64,000 nt of DNA from Shinella sp. SUS2 (GCF_001262505.1 NZ_KQ410724.1:186001-250000); one strand, 5' to 3'. Positions 49,452 through 58,862 are shown, numbered from the stretch's first letter. Notes: generated by a model not told the origin, from the letters alone. Numbers and translations: made by a program.

Positions 49452-50687
49452 TCAGTCCGGGGCGATCTGCCTGTTGTGGCGCTTCTCGAGGGCAAGGCAT
49501 CCCCAGACGACCCCGAGCAGCAGATAGAAATGCCGCCAGTGATCCGTGTCGATGACGAAGCCGATCGCGGTGTGGCCGACGATGGTGATGTAGGAGATCA
49601 TCAGGAAGGGTTGCCAGGGCCGGTCGCGCAGGAGCGCCTTGAAGCCGGCGGCGAGCGTCCAGACGATCAGGGTGAGGTAGGAGACGAAGCCGAGCCAGCC
49701 GTAGGTGGTCAGCGATTTCAGCCAGATATTGTGCTCGTCCTCGGGAAACATCTTGCTGAATTCCATCGGGCCGATGCCGAGCGGTTTTTCCATCGCCATG
49801 AGGAAGCCGATGCGGTGGCGCTCGAAGCGTCCGAGATGGCCGCCGTCATATTCCTGCACGAGCTGGGTGCGGCTGGAAAAGAGGTTCGCGACCTTGTCGA
49901 ATTGCAGCGCGACGACGAGCGCCATGACCATCAGGCCGGCTGCCGAAAGGCTGAGGATCAGGATCTTCAGCCGGAAGGCGCCGGTGCGCTCCTTCAGCAG
50001 CATGACGAAGACGAGTGCCCCGACGCAAAGGAGATAGAGCCCCCAGGCCGCGCGCGAGAAAGAGAGGAAGATGCCGAGCGCCAGGATCAGCACGCCGACA
50101 ACCTTCAGCGGCGCGCCGAGGATGCGCCCGGAAAGCAGGCCGTAGAGCAGGTAGAGCGAGGGACCGACAAGGAATGGGCCGAAGACGTTCGGATCTTGGA
50201 AGGCGCCCTTGGCGCGGTCGTAGAGGGTGAAGGCCTCGGAGCCGGGAAAGGCGTGGAAGTAGCCGAGAATGCCGAGCGAGGCGGTGATGAGCGCGCTGGC
50301 CACCCAGGCGCGGAAGATCAGCTCAAGCCGCGCCGGCTTCGCCTCGATGATGGCGGCGAAGAATACGCTGGAAAGTGCCAGGAACAGCGAGACGGCGATG
50401 TAGAGCGGACCGACCGAGAGATCGTCGACCATCGTCAGCGACAGCATGCCGCCGATGTTGAACAGGACGAGCAGCACGAGCAGCGGCGTGATGGCCCGTG
50501 AGATGCGCAGCCCGACGATCGCCCAGAGGGTGATCAGCCCGGCCATGAAGAGCTCATAGGGGGCCGGCTCGCTGATGACGAAGCCGGAGAGGAACACCCC
50601 GAACACCACCAGCAGCGAGCCGATGATGCCAAGGGCTGCACGCTGCGGCTGGAACGGTGGAGCGTAGGGGAGGACCGCGTCGCTCAA
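49452..50687 (-). CDS. O-antigen ligase/polymerase-like membrane protein
   Basis: The 411-residue protein has about 11-12 membrane segments and a large periplasmic loop at about 250-330 (FKMFPEDEHNIWLKSLTTYG-like region, with HNIWLK resembling the Wzy/WaaL loop motif). Such proteins polymerise or ligate lipid-linked polysaccharide on the periplasmic side. Given the initiating transferase and exporters around it, a Wzy-type polymerase is more likely here than an LPS ligase. The start overlaps the upstream gene by four bases. Confidence 0.85.
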   Translation of the reverse strand: MSDAVLPYAPPFQPQRAALGIIGSLLVVFGVFLSGFVISEPAPYELFMAGLITLWAIVGLRISRAITPLLVLLVLFNIGGMLSLTMVDDLSVGPLYIAVSLFLALSSVFFAAIIEAKPARLELIFRAWVASALITASLGILGYFHAFPGSEAFTLYDRAKGAFQDPNVFGPFLVGPSLYLLYGLLSGRILGAPLKVVGVLILALGIFLSFSRAAWGLYLLCVGALVFVMLLKERTGAFRLKILILSLSAAGLMVMALVVALQFDKVANLFSSRTQLVQEYDGGHLGRFERHRIGFLMAMEKPLGIGPMEFSKMFPEDEHNIWLKSLTTYGWLGFVSYLTLIVWTLAAGFKALLRDRPWQPFLMISYITIVGHTAIGFVIDTDHWRHFYLLLGVVWGCLALEKRHNRQIAPD

Positions 50688-52243
50688 TAGGCGTTTTCCG
50701 TGTTGAGCAGACGGAAGGGGGTCATGAACAGGATCTTCAGGTCCAGCCAGAGCGACCAGTTCTCGATGTAATAGAGGTCGAATTCGGTGCGGAAGCGGAT
50801 CTTGTCGTCATGGTCGATCTCGCCGCGCCAGCCGTTGATCTGCGCCCAGCCGGTGACGCCGGGCTTGACGCGGTGACGGGCGAAATAGCTTTCGACAACA
50901 TCGACATATTTGCGGTCGTTCGACTGCGCCTGGATGGCATGCGGCCGCGGGCCGACCAGCGACAGGTCGCCCTTGAGGACGTTGAAGAACTGCGGCAGCT
51001 CATCGATCGAGGATTTGCGCAGGAACCGTCCGACGCGGGTGACGCGCGGGTCGCCCTTCGTCACGGCGGCCTTTGCCGTCGGGTCGGCAAGGTGCGTGTA
51101 CATCGAGCGGAACTTGTAGACCTCGATGACCTCGTTGTTGAAGCCGTGCCGCTTCTGCTTGAAGATGATCGGGCCGGGCGAGGACAGCTTGACGGCGATG
51201 GCTGCGCCGAGCATCACCGGCCAAAGCAGAAGCAGTGCGACCACGCTGAAGAAGACGTCGAAGATTCGCTTGGCGACATTGTCCCAGTCGGCGATCGGCT
51301 TGTCGAAGATGTCGAGCATCGGCAGGCTGCCGATCTGGGAGTAGCTGCGCGGGCGGAAGCGCAGGCCCTTGGAATGGGCGGCGAGGCGAATGTCGACCGG
51401 CAGAACCCAGAGTTTCTTGAGAAGCGAGAGGATGCGCGCCTCGGCCGAAAGCGGCAGCGAGATGATCAGCATGTCGATCCGCGCAAGCCGGGCGAATTCG
51501 ACGAGTTCGGCGACATTGCCGAGTTTCGGATAGCCGGCGATGATCGCCGGCGAGCGGCGCTCGTCGCGGTCGTCGAAGATGCCGCAGATGCGGATGTCGT
51601 TCTCCGGCTGGTGTTCGAGCGTACGGATGAGCTCCTTGGCCGGTTCGCCGCCGCCGACGATGACGGCGCGGCGCTCCATCGTGCCGTTGCGGGCCCAGCG
51701 GCGGATCGAATAGGCGATCATCTGCCGCTCGATGACGAGGTAGACGGCACCTGCTACGAACCAGGAGGCGAACCAGACGCGGGAATATTCCTCACCCGAC
51801 TTGAAGAAGAAGACGATGAGCGCCATCGCGCCGAAGGCGAGCGCCCAGGCGGCGAGGATGCGCGGCGTCATGCGCCAGGGCGAGCGCAGTGCCGGAACTT
51901 GATAGGCATCGGCCAGCTGGAGCATCAGGACGCCGATCGCCGCGCCGCCGCCGAGAACGAAAAGGTAGAAGACGGACAGGCTCATCCCGCTGACATAGAG
52001 CACATGAATGCCATAGCCGAGCGCCAGCAGCGCACCGAATTCGAAAAGGCGCAGGAGGCCGGTGATCATGCTCGGCGAATAGGTATCGACGCGGAACTGC
52101 GCGGCGATCTTCCGGGCGAGCGGGTTGAGCTCGACGGGGCTGTTGGCATCCTGGTTCTCGCCGGGTGCGGCGACCGATATTTCGGATACCTTGCGCCTCA
52201 GCGCTTCCGGATCGAAGGAGACGGGTTTGTCGATATGGTTCAT
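50684..52243 (-). CDS. Undecaprenyl-phosphate hexose-1-phosphate transferase (WbaP/ExoY-like)
   Basis: The 519-residue protein has an N-terminal membrane region of four to five segments (about 55-170), a Rossmann-like central domain (RRAVIVGGGEPAKELIRTLE), one further membrane helix (VFFSVVALLLLWPVMLGAAI) and the conserved catalytic domain (SSPGPIIFKQKRHGFNN, VYKFRSMYT, RKSSIDELPQFFNVLKGDLS, LVGPRPH). It starts repeat-unit synthesis by placing a hexose-1-phosphate on undecaprenyl phosphate. ATG 52243 is chosen by family length. Sugar specificity cannot be told from the sequence. Confidence 0.92.
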   Translation of the reverse strand: MNHIDKPVSFDPEALRRKVSEISVAAPGENQDANSPVELNPLARKIAAQFRVDTYSPSMITGLLRLFEFGALLALGYGIHVLYVSGMSLSVFYLFVLGGGAAIGVLMLQLADAYQVPALRSPWRMTPRILAAWALAFGAMALIVFFFKSGEEYSRVWFASWFVAGAVYLVIERQMIAYSIRRWARNGTMERRAVIVGGGEPAKELIRTLEHQPENDIRICGIFDDRDERRSPAIIAGYPKLGNVAELVEFARLARIDMLIISLPLSAEARILSLLKKLWVLPVDIRLAAHSKGLRFRPRSYSQIGSLPMLDIFDKPIADWDNVAKRIFDVFFSVVALLLLWPVMLGAAIAVKLSSPGPIIFKQKRHGFNNEVIEVYKFRSMYTHLADPTAKAAVTKGDPRVTRVGRFLRKSSIDELPQFFNVLKGDLSLVGPRPHAIQAQSNDRKYVDVVESYFARHRVKPGVTGWAQINGWRGEIDHDDKIRFRTEFDLYYIENWSLWLDLKILFMTPFRLLNTENAY

Positions 52244-52322
52244 GGCACGCACCTGCAGGGAGCTCTGTCCCGGAAATAGCACGAAGCCCCTAAGAAACGT
52301 TTACGTTGCGGTTGCCGCAGCG

Positions 52323-53489
52323 TCAGGTGCTGTGCCGATTTCCGCTGGTCTGCCGGGTGAGGATGTCACGATAGAGGTCGAGCAGGGCGCCGGACATGGC
52401 GGAGGCGGAGAAGGCCGCTTTGAACCCTGTCGGTTCGGGCATCACTCTGCGCGGCCAGTCCGCATCGGTGATGGCCCGGGCCATCAGGGCGGCGAGGCCG
52501 TCTGGATCGCCCGGTTCCGTGAGGGCGATGCTGTCGCGACCGAGCACTTCAGGAATGCCGCCAACGCGGGTGGCGATGACCGGCTTTCGTGCGGCGAGCG
52601 CTTCCAGCACGATATAGGGCATGGCCTCGGCGCGTGAAGGCACGATGACGTTGCGCGTGAGCGCGAAGGCGTCATGCGCCTTCATGGCCGGCAGCATGCC
52701 GATGCGCCGGCCGAGGCCCATGCGCAGCATCATGTCCTCGTATTTCGCCTTGTCCGGTCCGTCGCCGATCATCAGGGCGGAAAGCGGACGGCCGATCCGG
52801 CGCTCCGTGCGGGCGAAGGCCTCGACGAAGACATCGGGGCCCTTCAGGTCGCGCAGCATGCCGATATAGAGGAAGTCGACGGCGTCCTCCCGGGAATAGA
52901 CGGGCTCGAAGTCGCGGTCGTGGATGCCGTTGTAGATGCGCTCCGCCCTGACGCGCGGTCGGCCCACACGGGCGGCATAGGCATCCCGCTCGTAGTCGCA
53001 GACAAAGACGAGCGCATCGCCGAGCCTTTCCAGGAGGCGCTCGGCGGTGAGAATCGCCATGCCGGTAGCCGTGCGGCGATTGTAGTGCAGACTGCCGCCA
53101 TGCGGCGAATAGAGGCGGGCTACGCGATACCTGTTGACCCGCAGGGCTGAGCCGATGAGCCGGGCAATGGCGCCACCCTTGGCGCCGTGCCCGTGCAGGA
53201 CATCCGGCTGCAAACTTTTTATTTCGTGATAGCTGCTCCAGAACGCGCCGATGTCGCGCGGGCTGATCGACCGGCTGATCGGCAGGCGTGTGAGGCCGAG
53301 CGAGAGATAGGGGCGGATTTCATCGAAGAGGCCGTCCTCGTAGGAGCTGCCGGTGAGACTGTCGCAGACGATTCCGACGTCATGGCCTGCCTTCGCGTGG
53401 AACTCGGCGAGATCGCGCACATGGCGAAAGATCCCGCCGATAGGGGAGCGAAAGCAGTGAATGATGCGCAGGGGCCCATCGTCCGCCAT
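52323..53489 (-). CDS. GT4-family glycosyltransferase
   Basis: A 388-residue GT-B enzyme: N-terminal FRSPIGGIFRHVRDLAEFH, VLHGHGAKGGAIARL and SPHGGSLHYN, and a donor domain with YIGMLRDLKGPDVFVEAFAR and VIVPSRAEAMPYIVLEALAA. It probably adds a second sugar to the lipid-linked repeat unit. It is 79 bases upstream of the initiating transferase and five bases downstream of the exporter gene, all co-directional, so one operon is likely. Confidence 0.88.
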   Translation of the reverse strand: MADDGPLRIIHCFRSPIGGIFRHVRDLAEFHAKAGHDVGIVCDSLTGSSYEDGLFDEIRPYLSLGLTRLPISRSISPRDIGAFWSSYHEIKSLQPDVLHGHGAKGGAIARLIGSALRVNRYRVARLYSPHGGSLHYNRRTATGMAILTAERLLERLGDALVFVCDYERDAYAARVGRPRVRAERIYNGIHDRDFEPVYSREDAVDFLYIGMLRDLKGPDVFVEAFARTERRIGRPLSALMIGDGPDKAKYEDMMLRMGLGRRIGMLPAMKAHDAFALTRNVIVPSRAEAMPYIVLEALAARKPVIATRVGGIPEVLGRDSIALTEPGDPDGLAALMARAITDADWPRRVMPEPTGFKAAFSASAMSGALLDLYRDILTRQTSGNRHST

Positions 53490-53494
53490 TGTGC

Positions 53495-54070
53495 TTAGAA
53501 CAGCCGTTCGCGGACATAGATGGTGTCGCCGGCCAGCACCGGATCGGAGATGGACACACGGCCTGTGAGAATCTTGCCGTTGATCTTACGGGTAACGTCG
53601 ACATCGCCCTGGTTGGCGCGCGGAGAGAAGCCGCCGGCCACGGCAATGGCGTTCTGGATCGTCATGCCGGCGACATAGCTGTACTGCCCGGCCTGGCCGA
53701 CTTCACCCATGACATAGATCGAGCGGTAGCGGTCGACCTCGATGGAGACGTCCGGGTCGCGCAGATATCCCTGCTTGAGCTTCGTGGCGATGACGCGTTC
53801 CAGTTCCTGGATCGTCTGGCCGCGTGCCGGCACTGCGCCGATGAGCGGGAAGGCGACATAACCGGCCTGATCGATCGAATAGGTGTTGCTGAGGCCCGCC
53901 TGCTCGAAGACGGTGATGCGCAGCCTGTCGCCGCTGTCGAGGCGGTAGGGCTGAATGGTTGCCTCGTGGAATGCCTTTGGGGCGGGGCGGTAGCCGCTGC
54001 AGCCGGCGACGGCCGGCACGATGAGCGCCAGCGCAAGCAGCATGCCCTTGTTGATCGTTGCGAATGTCAT
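53495..54070 (-). CDS. Wza-like polysaccharide export lipoprotein
   Basis: The 191-residue protein has a signal peptide and lipobox (LIVPAVAGC, Cys24) followed by the Poly_export domain (YRLDSGDRLRITVFEQAGLS, DQAGYVAFPLIGAVPARGQT) and one SLBB-like segment (IYVMGEVGQAGQYSYVAGMT). It is short, like rhizobial ExoF/PssN relatives, without the extra C-terminal domains of E. coli Wza. It would form the outer-membrane or periplasmic export channel with the divergent Wzc/ExoP-like protein. It is the first gene of the operon. Confidence 0.9.
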   Translation of the reverse strand: MTFATINKGMLLALALIVPAVAGCSGYRPAPKAFHEATIQPYRLDSGDRLRITVFEQAGLSNTYSIDQAGYVAFPLIGAVPARGQTIQELERVIATKLKQGYLRDPDVSIEVDRYRSIYVMGEVGQAGQYSYVAGMTIQNAIAVAGGFSPRANQGDVDVTRKINGKILTGRVSISDPVLAGDTIYVRERLF

Positions 54071-54284
54071 TCGCTTTACCCAATCCCGGAATCAGAAGTC
54101 TGGAGCCCGTTATCGATCCGTTAGGGTTAATGGCTGGTAAAGGCGCAGCAAGGATGGGCAGGAGGACGCGGATTTTTTTCGCAAGGGTGGTGAGAGGGAA
54201 GGGCAAGACAACCGCCGATAATTAACCCTTGCGTTACCATGTTTGTTTACCTTGCGCGGAAATCGTGGTGTTTGGAGTTGGGAT
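54071..54284. promoter_or_regulatory. Divergent promoter region of the polysaccharide locus
   Basis: This 214-base gap separates the Wza-like operon (leftward) from the ExoP-like gene (rightward). AGGGTTAAT (54123-54131) and ATTAACCCT (54221-54229) are exact inverted copies 89 bases apart, suggesting a shared regulator bound on both sides. A T-rich stretch (54173-54179) lies between. No gene was seen. Confidence 0.5.
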
Positions 54285-56558
54285 ATGTCGGGCGCAAACA
54301 GCCAGCAGGATGTCGATATCGATCTTGGCGGCCTTTTCGGCGCGATCTGGCGCAACCGCATGCGTGTGCTGCTGGCCACGGTCGCCTGCGCCGGCATTGC
54401 CTTTGCCGGCGCCAGCCTGGTCACGCCTCGCTACAAGAGCGAGGCACGCCTTCTCATCGAAACGCGCGAACCGGCCTTCACGACCGGCTCCGACCGCACG
54501 CAGGGCCGCGATCCGCAGCCGGCGCTCGACGAACTCGGCATCGCCAGCCAGGTCCAGCTCCTCAGATCCGCCGACCTCATCAAGCAGGTCGCGCGCAACA
54601 TGAAGCTCTATGAACTGGAAGAGTTCGACCCGGCGGCAAAACCCTCTGCCATTTCCGACCTGCTCGTTCTTTCGGGCTTGAAGAAAAGCCCGCTCGACAT
54701 CGAACCGGAAGAGCGCGTGTTGAAGGAATTCACCGACAAGCTCGCCGTCTATCAGGTGGAGCGCTCGCGCGTCATCGGCATCGAGTTCTCCTCGAAAGAC
54801 CCGCGCCTGGCCGCTGAAATCCCCAACGAGATGGCAAAGGTTTACCTCTCGCTGCAGAGCGGGGCGAAACTCGACACCAATTCCGAGGCGACGCGCTGGC
54901 TGGAGCCGGAAATCGCCAACCTGCGCGAGAAGGTGCGCGAGGCCGAGCAGAAGGTTGCCGAGTATCGCTCGCAGTCCGATCTCCTGCCGACCGGCGAGAA
55001 CTCCAACTTCGCCGCGCGCCAGCTCACCGACATCTCGACGGAACTTGCCCGCGTGCGCGGCGAGCGCGCCAATGCGGAGGCACGGGCCGAAAGCGTACGC
55101 GCCGTGCTCAAGACCGGCGGCGCACCCGACACGCTGAGCGATGTCGTCGGCTCGCAGATGATCCAGCGCCTGAAGGAAAGCGAAGCGCAGATCCAGGGGC
55201 AGATCTCCGACCTTTCCACCTCGCTGCTCGAAGGCCATCCGCGTCTGAAGGGGCTGCGCTCGCAGCTCGTCGGCATCCGCGGACAGATCAAGTCGGAAAC
55301 GCAGAAGATCCTGTCGAGCCTCGAAAACGAGGCCAAGACCGCCCAGCTGCGTGAAACCCAGCTCCTGCAGCAGCTCAACACGGTGAAGGCAAACAGCGCG
55401 CGCGCCGGCGAGGACGAAGTCGGCCTCAAGGCGCTGGAGCGCGAGGCGACCGCCCAGCGCCAGCTGCTCGAAACCTATCTCGCCCGCTACCGCGAGGCGA
55501 CCTCGCGCACCGACAGCGGTTCCACGCCGGCCGATGCCCGCATCATCTCGGCCGCTGTCGAGCCGACGGAGGTGGCCTTCCCGAAGATCGTGCCGATCAC
55601 CGTCGTCGGCGGCGTTGCGGGCTTCATGCTGAGCGCGATCGCCATTCTCCTCGCCGAACTTTTCAGCGGCCGCGCGCTGAAGCCGGTCGGTGCTGCCGCG
55701 GCGGTGCCGCTGCGGCGCGAGGAAGAGGTTGTCGAGGATGCGCTCGAGCCGGAGGCTGCAGCGGAAGAGCCTGTGGTCCAGAAGACGCCCGTCGTGCGCC
55801 GCGATCCGGTTGCCCGCTTCGACCATGTTCCGGTCCGTGATGCCGAGGCCCCCACGAAATCGCTGCTGGCCGATATCGAGCCGGACGAGGAGGAGATGCT
55901 GGCCGATGAGAGCGAAGACGATCTGCTGCTCGACGAGCCTGAGCCTGAGCCTGAGGAAGAGGAAGTCGAGTTCTCGATTGCCGCCGTCGCCCGCTATATG
56001 ATCGAGAACAACATTTCCGTCGCGATCTCCGTCTCGCCCTCCGGCGACCGTGGTTCGACCGCCACCGTCATGTTGGCGCGCCGTATTGCCGAGGAGCACC
56101 GCAAGACGCTGGTCATCGACCTGACCGGTTCTGCCTGCCCGACGCGTCTGATGGCCGAATCCGCCCACATGCCGGGCATCACCGATCTCCTCGTCGGCGA
56201 TGCCGTCTTCGGTGACATCATCCATGGCGACCGGTTGTCCGGAGCGCACATCATTCCGCGCGGCAATGCCAATATCAAGCGCGCCATGCGCGGCATCGAC
56301 CGGCTGGCGATGGTCATTTCCTCGTTCGCCGACGCCTATGACACGGTGATCGTCGAATGCGGCCCGGCCGACGTGGAGGGCGTGCGACGCCTGACGCGCG
56401 ACCAGGAGACGGATGTTCTCCTCTCGCTTCCGGGGGCTGAGGAGGACGAGATCGTCGAACTGATCGATGCCTTCGGCGAGGCGGGCTACAGCGAAGTCAT
56501 GCTGATGACGGGAGAGGGAGCAGAGCCGCCGCGCTATCCGGGCCGCCGGGCGGCGTAA
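54285..56558 (+). CDS. Wzc/ExoP-like polysaccharide co-polymerase with degenerate kinase domain
   Basis: A 757-residue protein: first membrane segment at about 27-47 (LLATVACAGIAFAGASLV), periplasmic Wzz domain with long coiled coils (about 60-430), second membrane segment about 445-465 (VVGGVAGFMLSAIAILLAEL), an acidic linker (about 480-570), and a C-terminal P-loop-like domain. That domain has SGDRGST at 586-592 in place of the canonical GKS/T, VIDLTG for the A' motif, and no Tyr cluster. It should control chain length and export but probably not phosphorylate. ATG 54285 has GGAG upstream; an upstream TTG is unlikely. Confidence 0.88.
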   Translation: MSGANSQQDVDIDLGGLFGAIWRNRMRVLLATVACAGIAFAGASLVTPRYKSEARLLIETREPAFTTGSDRTQGRDPQPALDELGIASQVQLLRSADLIKQVARNMKLYELEEFDPAAKPSAISDLLVLSGLKKSPLDIEPEERVLKEFTDKLAVYQVERSRVIGIEFSSKDPRLAAEIPNEMAKVYLSLQSGAKLDTNSEATRWLEPEIANLREKVREAEQKVAEYRSQSDLLPTGENSNFAARQLTDISTELARVRGERANAEARAESVRAVLKTGGAPDTLSDVVGSQMIQRLKESEAQIQGQISDLSTSLLEGHPRLKGLRSQLVGIRGQIKSETQKILSSLENEAKTAQLRETQLLQQLNTVKANSARAGEDEVGLKALEREATAQRQLLETYLARYREATSRTDSGSTPADARIISAAVEPTEVAFPKIVPITVVGGVAGFMLSAIAILLAELFSGRALKPVGAAAAVPLRREEEVVEDALEPEAAAEEPVVQKTPVVRRDPVARFDHVPVRDAEAPTKSLLADIEPDEEEMLADESEDDLLLDEPEPEPEEEEVEFSIAAVARYMIENNISVAISVSPSGDRGSTATVMLARRIAEEHRKTLVIDLTGSACPTRLMAESAHMPGITDLLVGDAVFGDIIHGDRLSGAHIIPRGNANIKRAMRGIDRLAMVISSFADAYDTVIVECGPADVEGVRRLTRDQETDVLLSLPGAEEDEIVELIDAFGEAGYSEVMLMTGEGAEPPRYPGRRAA

Positions 56559-56564
56559 AGGCGG

Positions 56565-57827
56565 TCAGTCCACACTGTCCTCGTGCGGACGCGCCGTCTT
56601 GCCGGAGCGCAGGCGCTGCAGGAAGGCATAGACCTGCGGGCTCTGTTTTATGCGGCGTTTCGCGCCGGCCTTGGCCCGGTGCAGCGCGGCGACCGTCGCA
56701 CCGGCCAGCGTCGTCGGCCAGAGCACGTCGTGCTGCCGCGTCTCGATCGTGCACCAGGAGCGCTTGTAGGGCTGGTCGCCGATGCCGAAGTCGAACAGGC
56801 GCACGCCTTCACCGCACAGTTTGCCGATCGCAAGGTAGAACAGGAACTCGCCGGGGCTGGCATCCGCGGCGATCGTGTCGTCGATCGAGCCGAACTGGCA
56901 GATCACATGGTCGCCCTTGCGCGACAGGCCGGCAATCGCAGCAATACGGCCGTCATTCTCGCCCCTGAGGCGCACGGCGTGGAGCTGCAGCGGGTAGCTG
57001 CCGTCCGCTTCGGGTACGGATACCAGTCGCCGGAAGAAATTCCGTGTGCTCTCGTCGCGAAAGACGTCCGGCAGGCCCATGGCGTCGAAACGGGCGGCCT
57101 TCTGCTGGAAGAAGGTTTCGAGCAATGCCCGGCTTTCCGCGCCGGCCTCGGCGATGACGTGTTCGTAGCCGCCAAGCGCCATCAGGCGGCGTTCGGAGGC
57201 GCGGAACTTCTTGCGGCGGCGACGGGCATTGACCTGCGCCAGCGTGCGTTCGAAATCGGCGAAGAGCTCGATCTGGAAGGCGGCGTTCTGGTTCAGCACC
57301 GCGGGCAGATCGGAAAAGGGGCTGGCTTCGCCGCGCCAGTCGAGCGGCATGTTTTCCAGAAGGAGGATGTCGCAGTGCCGGGCAAGCTGGCTGCGCGCCG
57401 TCTCAAGCGCCTGCCGAAGCCGGGGCGGGGCGGCAAGGGTACGGAAATCCTGCGAATAGAGGCCCGTATTGATGTTGCTGAACGGGGCGGCGAGAAAGCG
57501 GGCGATGCGGATCGGCCCGCGGCGCACGATTTCGAAAGGCAGCAGGAGATGCGTGCACCCGGCGGAAAAGCCCTCGACAATCAGAAGCCTGCAGGCATGG
57601 CTTTCCACCCACGAACGGCACCAGTCGTAGCTCTGGTGGAGCGAAAGCGCGTTTTCCGTTTCGAGTGCCCGCCAGCAGGCCTCCACCGGTTCCATCTGTT
57701 CGTGCAGGCGTATCGACAGCGGCATCGGTGAACGTGCTTGGCCGCCGCTCTCGCTCGGCGCCAGATTGCCGTGTGCAAGGTCGCGTTCGGACGGCATGAT
57801 CTGGAAATGGAGTTGCATCGCTCCCAT
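56565..57827 (-). CDS. GNAT acetyltransferase (BcsL/HfsK-like)
   Basis: A protein of about 420 residues with the acetyltransferase_6 fold of BcsL-type enzymes: N-terminal WRALETENALSLHQSYDWCR, the central ARRRRKKFRASERRLMALGG region, and a C-terminal acyl-CoA-binding half (ASPGEFLFYLAIGKLCGEGV, RLFDFGIGDQPYKRSWC). Relatives modify extracellular polysaccharides, for example in holdfast or cellulose systems. It lies seven bases after the ExoP-like gene, convergent. Several starts are possible (GTG 57866, ATG 57827, ATG 57818). Confidence 0.8.
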   Translation of the reverse strand: MGAMQLHFQIMPSERDLAHGNLAPSESGGQARSPMPLSIRLHEQMEPVEACWRALETENALSLHQSYDWCRSWVESHACRLLIVEGFSAGCTHLLLPFEIVRRGPIRIARFLAAPFSNINTGLYSQDFRTLAAPPRLRQALETARSQLARHCDILLLENMPLDWRGEASPFSDLPAVLNQNAAFQIELFADFERTLAQVNARRRRKKFRASERRLMALGGYEHVIAEAGAESRALLETFFQQKAARFDAMGLPDVFRDESTRNFFRRLVSVPEADGSYPLQLHAVRLRGENDGRIAAIAGLSRKGDHVICQFGSIDDTIAADASPGEFLFYLAIGKLCGEGVRLFDFGIGDQPYKRSWCTIETRQHDVLWPTTLAGATVAALHRAKAGAKRRIKQSPQVYAFLQRLRSGKTARPHEDSVD

Positions 57828-57995
57828 ACCTGGCTTTCGTGCATTCGGTTGCCGCAGCGACACCATAGGCGCTAGGCTTGCGCAATTGGTTTACATCCGC
57901 TGACCCTGCCCGGTATGCCCCGTGAAATCGGCCGGAGCGGTTAGCAAGTCGATAACGGGAACAGTGGGCGGAGCGCCCACCGGCAGGAGGAGCCC

Positions 57996-58439
57996 ATGCA
58001 GACCTGGCGGCCGCCGCAGAAAATCCACGTGAAGGTGCTGGGCCTTGCCTGGCACGCCGGCCGGCTGCTGGCGGCGGAAGTGACGCGCGACGACTGCACG
58101 GTCAAGGGTGTGCGCCCGCCCGGCGGCTCCATCGAATTCGGCGAGACACGGGAGCAGGCGCTTGCCCGTGAGTTCCGCGAAGAGCTCGGTTGCGAGATCG
58201 CCATAGATGGGCCATGGACGACCTTCGAGAACATCTTCTGGCATGAAGGCGCGCAGGGCCACGAGTTCGTTTTCGCCGCGAACATCTACCTGCTCAACGA
58301 AAGCCTCTATCGGCGGCCCGAGATCACGCTCGTCGAGCATGACCGCTCCATCTGGACAGCGCGCTGGTTCTATCCGCTAGCGCTGCCGGCCGGCGTGGAA
58401 CTGTACCCCACCGGCCTTGCTGCCCATCTTGAAAAATGA
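57996..58439 (+). CDS. NUDIX hydrolase
   Basis: The 147-residue protein has a perfect Nudix box: Gly44, Glu50, then REFREELG at 58-65. NUDIX enzymes hydrolyse nucleoside diphosphates linked to other groups; the substrate cannot be predicted here. GGAGGAG precedes the ATG. It is a single-gene unit between the acetyltransferase and DUF2842 genes, ending next to a convergent gene with one base between them. Confidence 0.9.
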   Translation: MQTWRPPQKIHVKVLGLAWHAGRLLAAEVTRDDCTVKGVRPPGGSIEFGETREQALAREFREELGCEIAIDGPWTTFENIFWHEGAQGHEFVFAANIYLLNESLYRRPEITLVEHDRSIWTARWFYPLALPAGVELYPTGLAAHLEK

Positions 58440-58440
58440 C

Positions 58441-58659
58441 CTATTCGTCGCGCGGCTTGCCGGGCTTTTCCATCCACTTGATGATCAGCATGGCCGGCAG
58501 GATCCACAAAAGGCCGGTCACGGTGAAGTAGAGAAGGTGGATATACCAGGGTGCTTCTCCTAGCGTTGCGGCGGCAATGGTGGTCGCGACCAGCGCATAG
58601 ACGAGCACGAGGATGATGATCAGGATCGTGCCGATCAGTTTTCGGAGGCGAGGGGGCAT
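58441..58659 (-). CDS. DUF2842 family small membrane protein
   Basis: A 72-residue protein with two membrane segments (LIGTILIIILVLVYALVATT and HLLYFTVTGLLWILPAML) and a basic tail (KWMEKPGKPRDE). The pattern is DUF2842, restricted to Alphaproteobacteria and often next to COX15 genes. ATG 58659 is chosen; an upstream in-frame extension shows no coding character. Function unknown. Confidence 0.85.
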   Translation of the reverse strand: MPPRLRKLIGTILIIILVLVYALVATTIAAATLGEAPWYIHLLYFTVTGLLWILPAMLIIKWMEKPGKPRDE

Positions 58660-58862
58660 AGGCAGTCTTTCGATTGGGTAGCGGCAAAATGGCGCGACGG
58701 CATGCCGCAAAGGTTCGGGCCTTGTTTTGCACGGGCCGGTCAGGCAAATCAACGCCACAGTCCTTCCCGCTGAAGCCGCGCGCGCGGTTTTGCACCCGGA
58801 AGGACGCGAGAAAGGAACCGGAACGGCGGCCGGCCCGCCATTCCGGAAAAGGAGCCGAGACG

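Noticed and set aside
50657..52279. 540-codon open frame opposite the initiating transferase gene
   Set aside because: Antisense to a gene with clear catalytic motifs; composition is dominated by Asp, Arg and Glu without any fold.
54234..56249. 671-codon open frame on the minus strand opposite the ExoP-like gene
   Set aside because: Antisense shadow of a well-supported gene in GC-rich DNA; no domain or ribosome site, and His/Arg/Asp-rich composition typical of such shadows.
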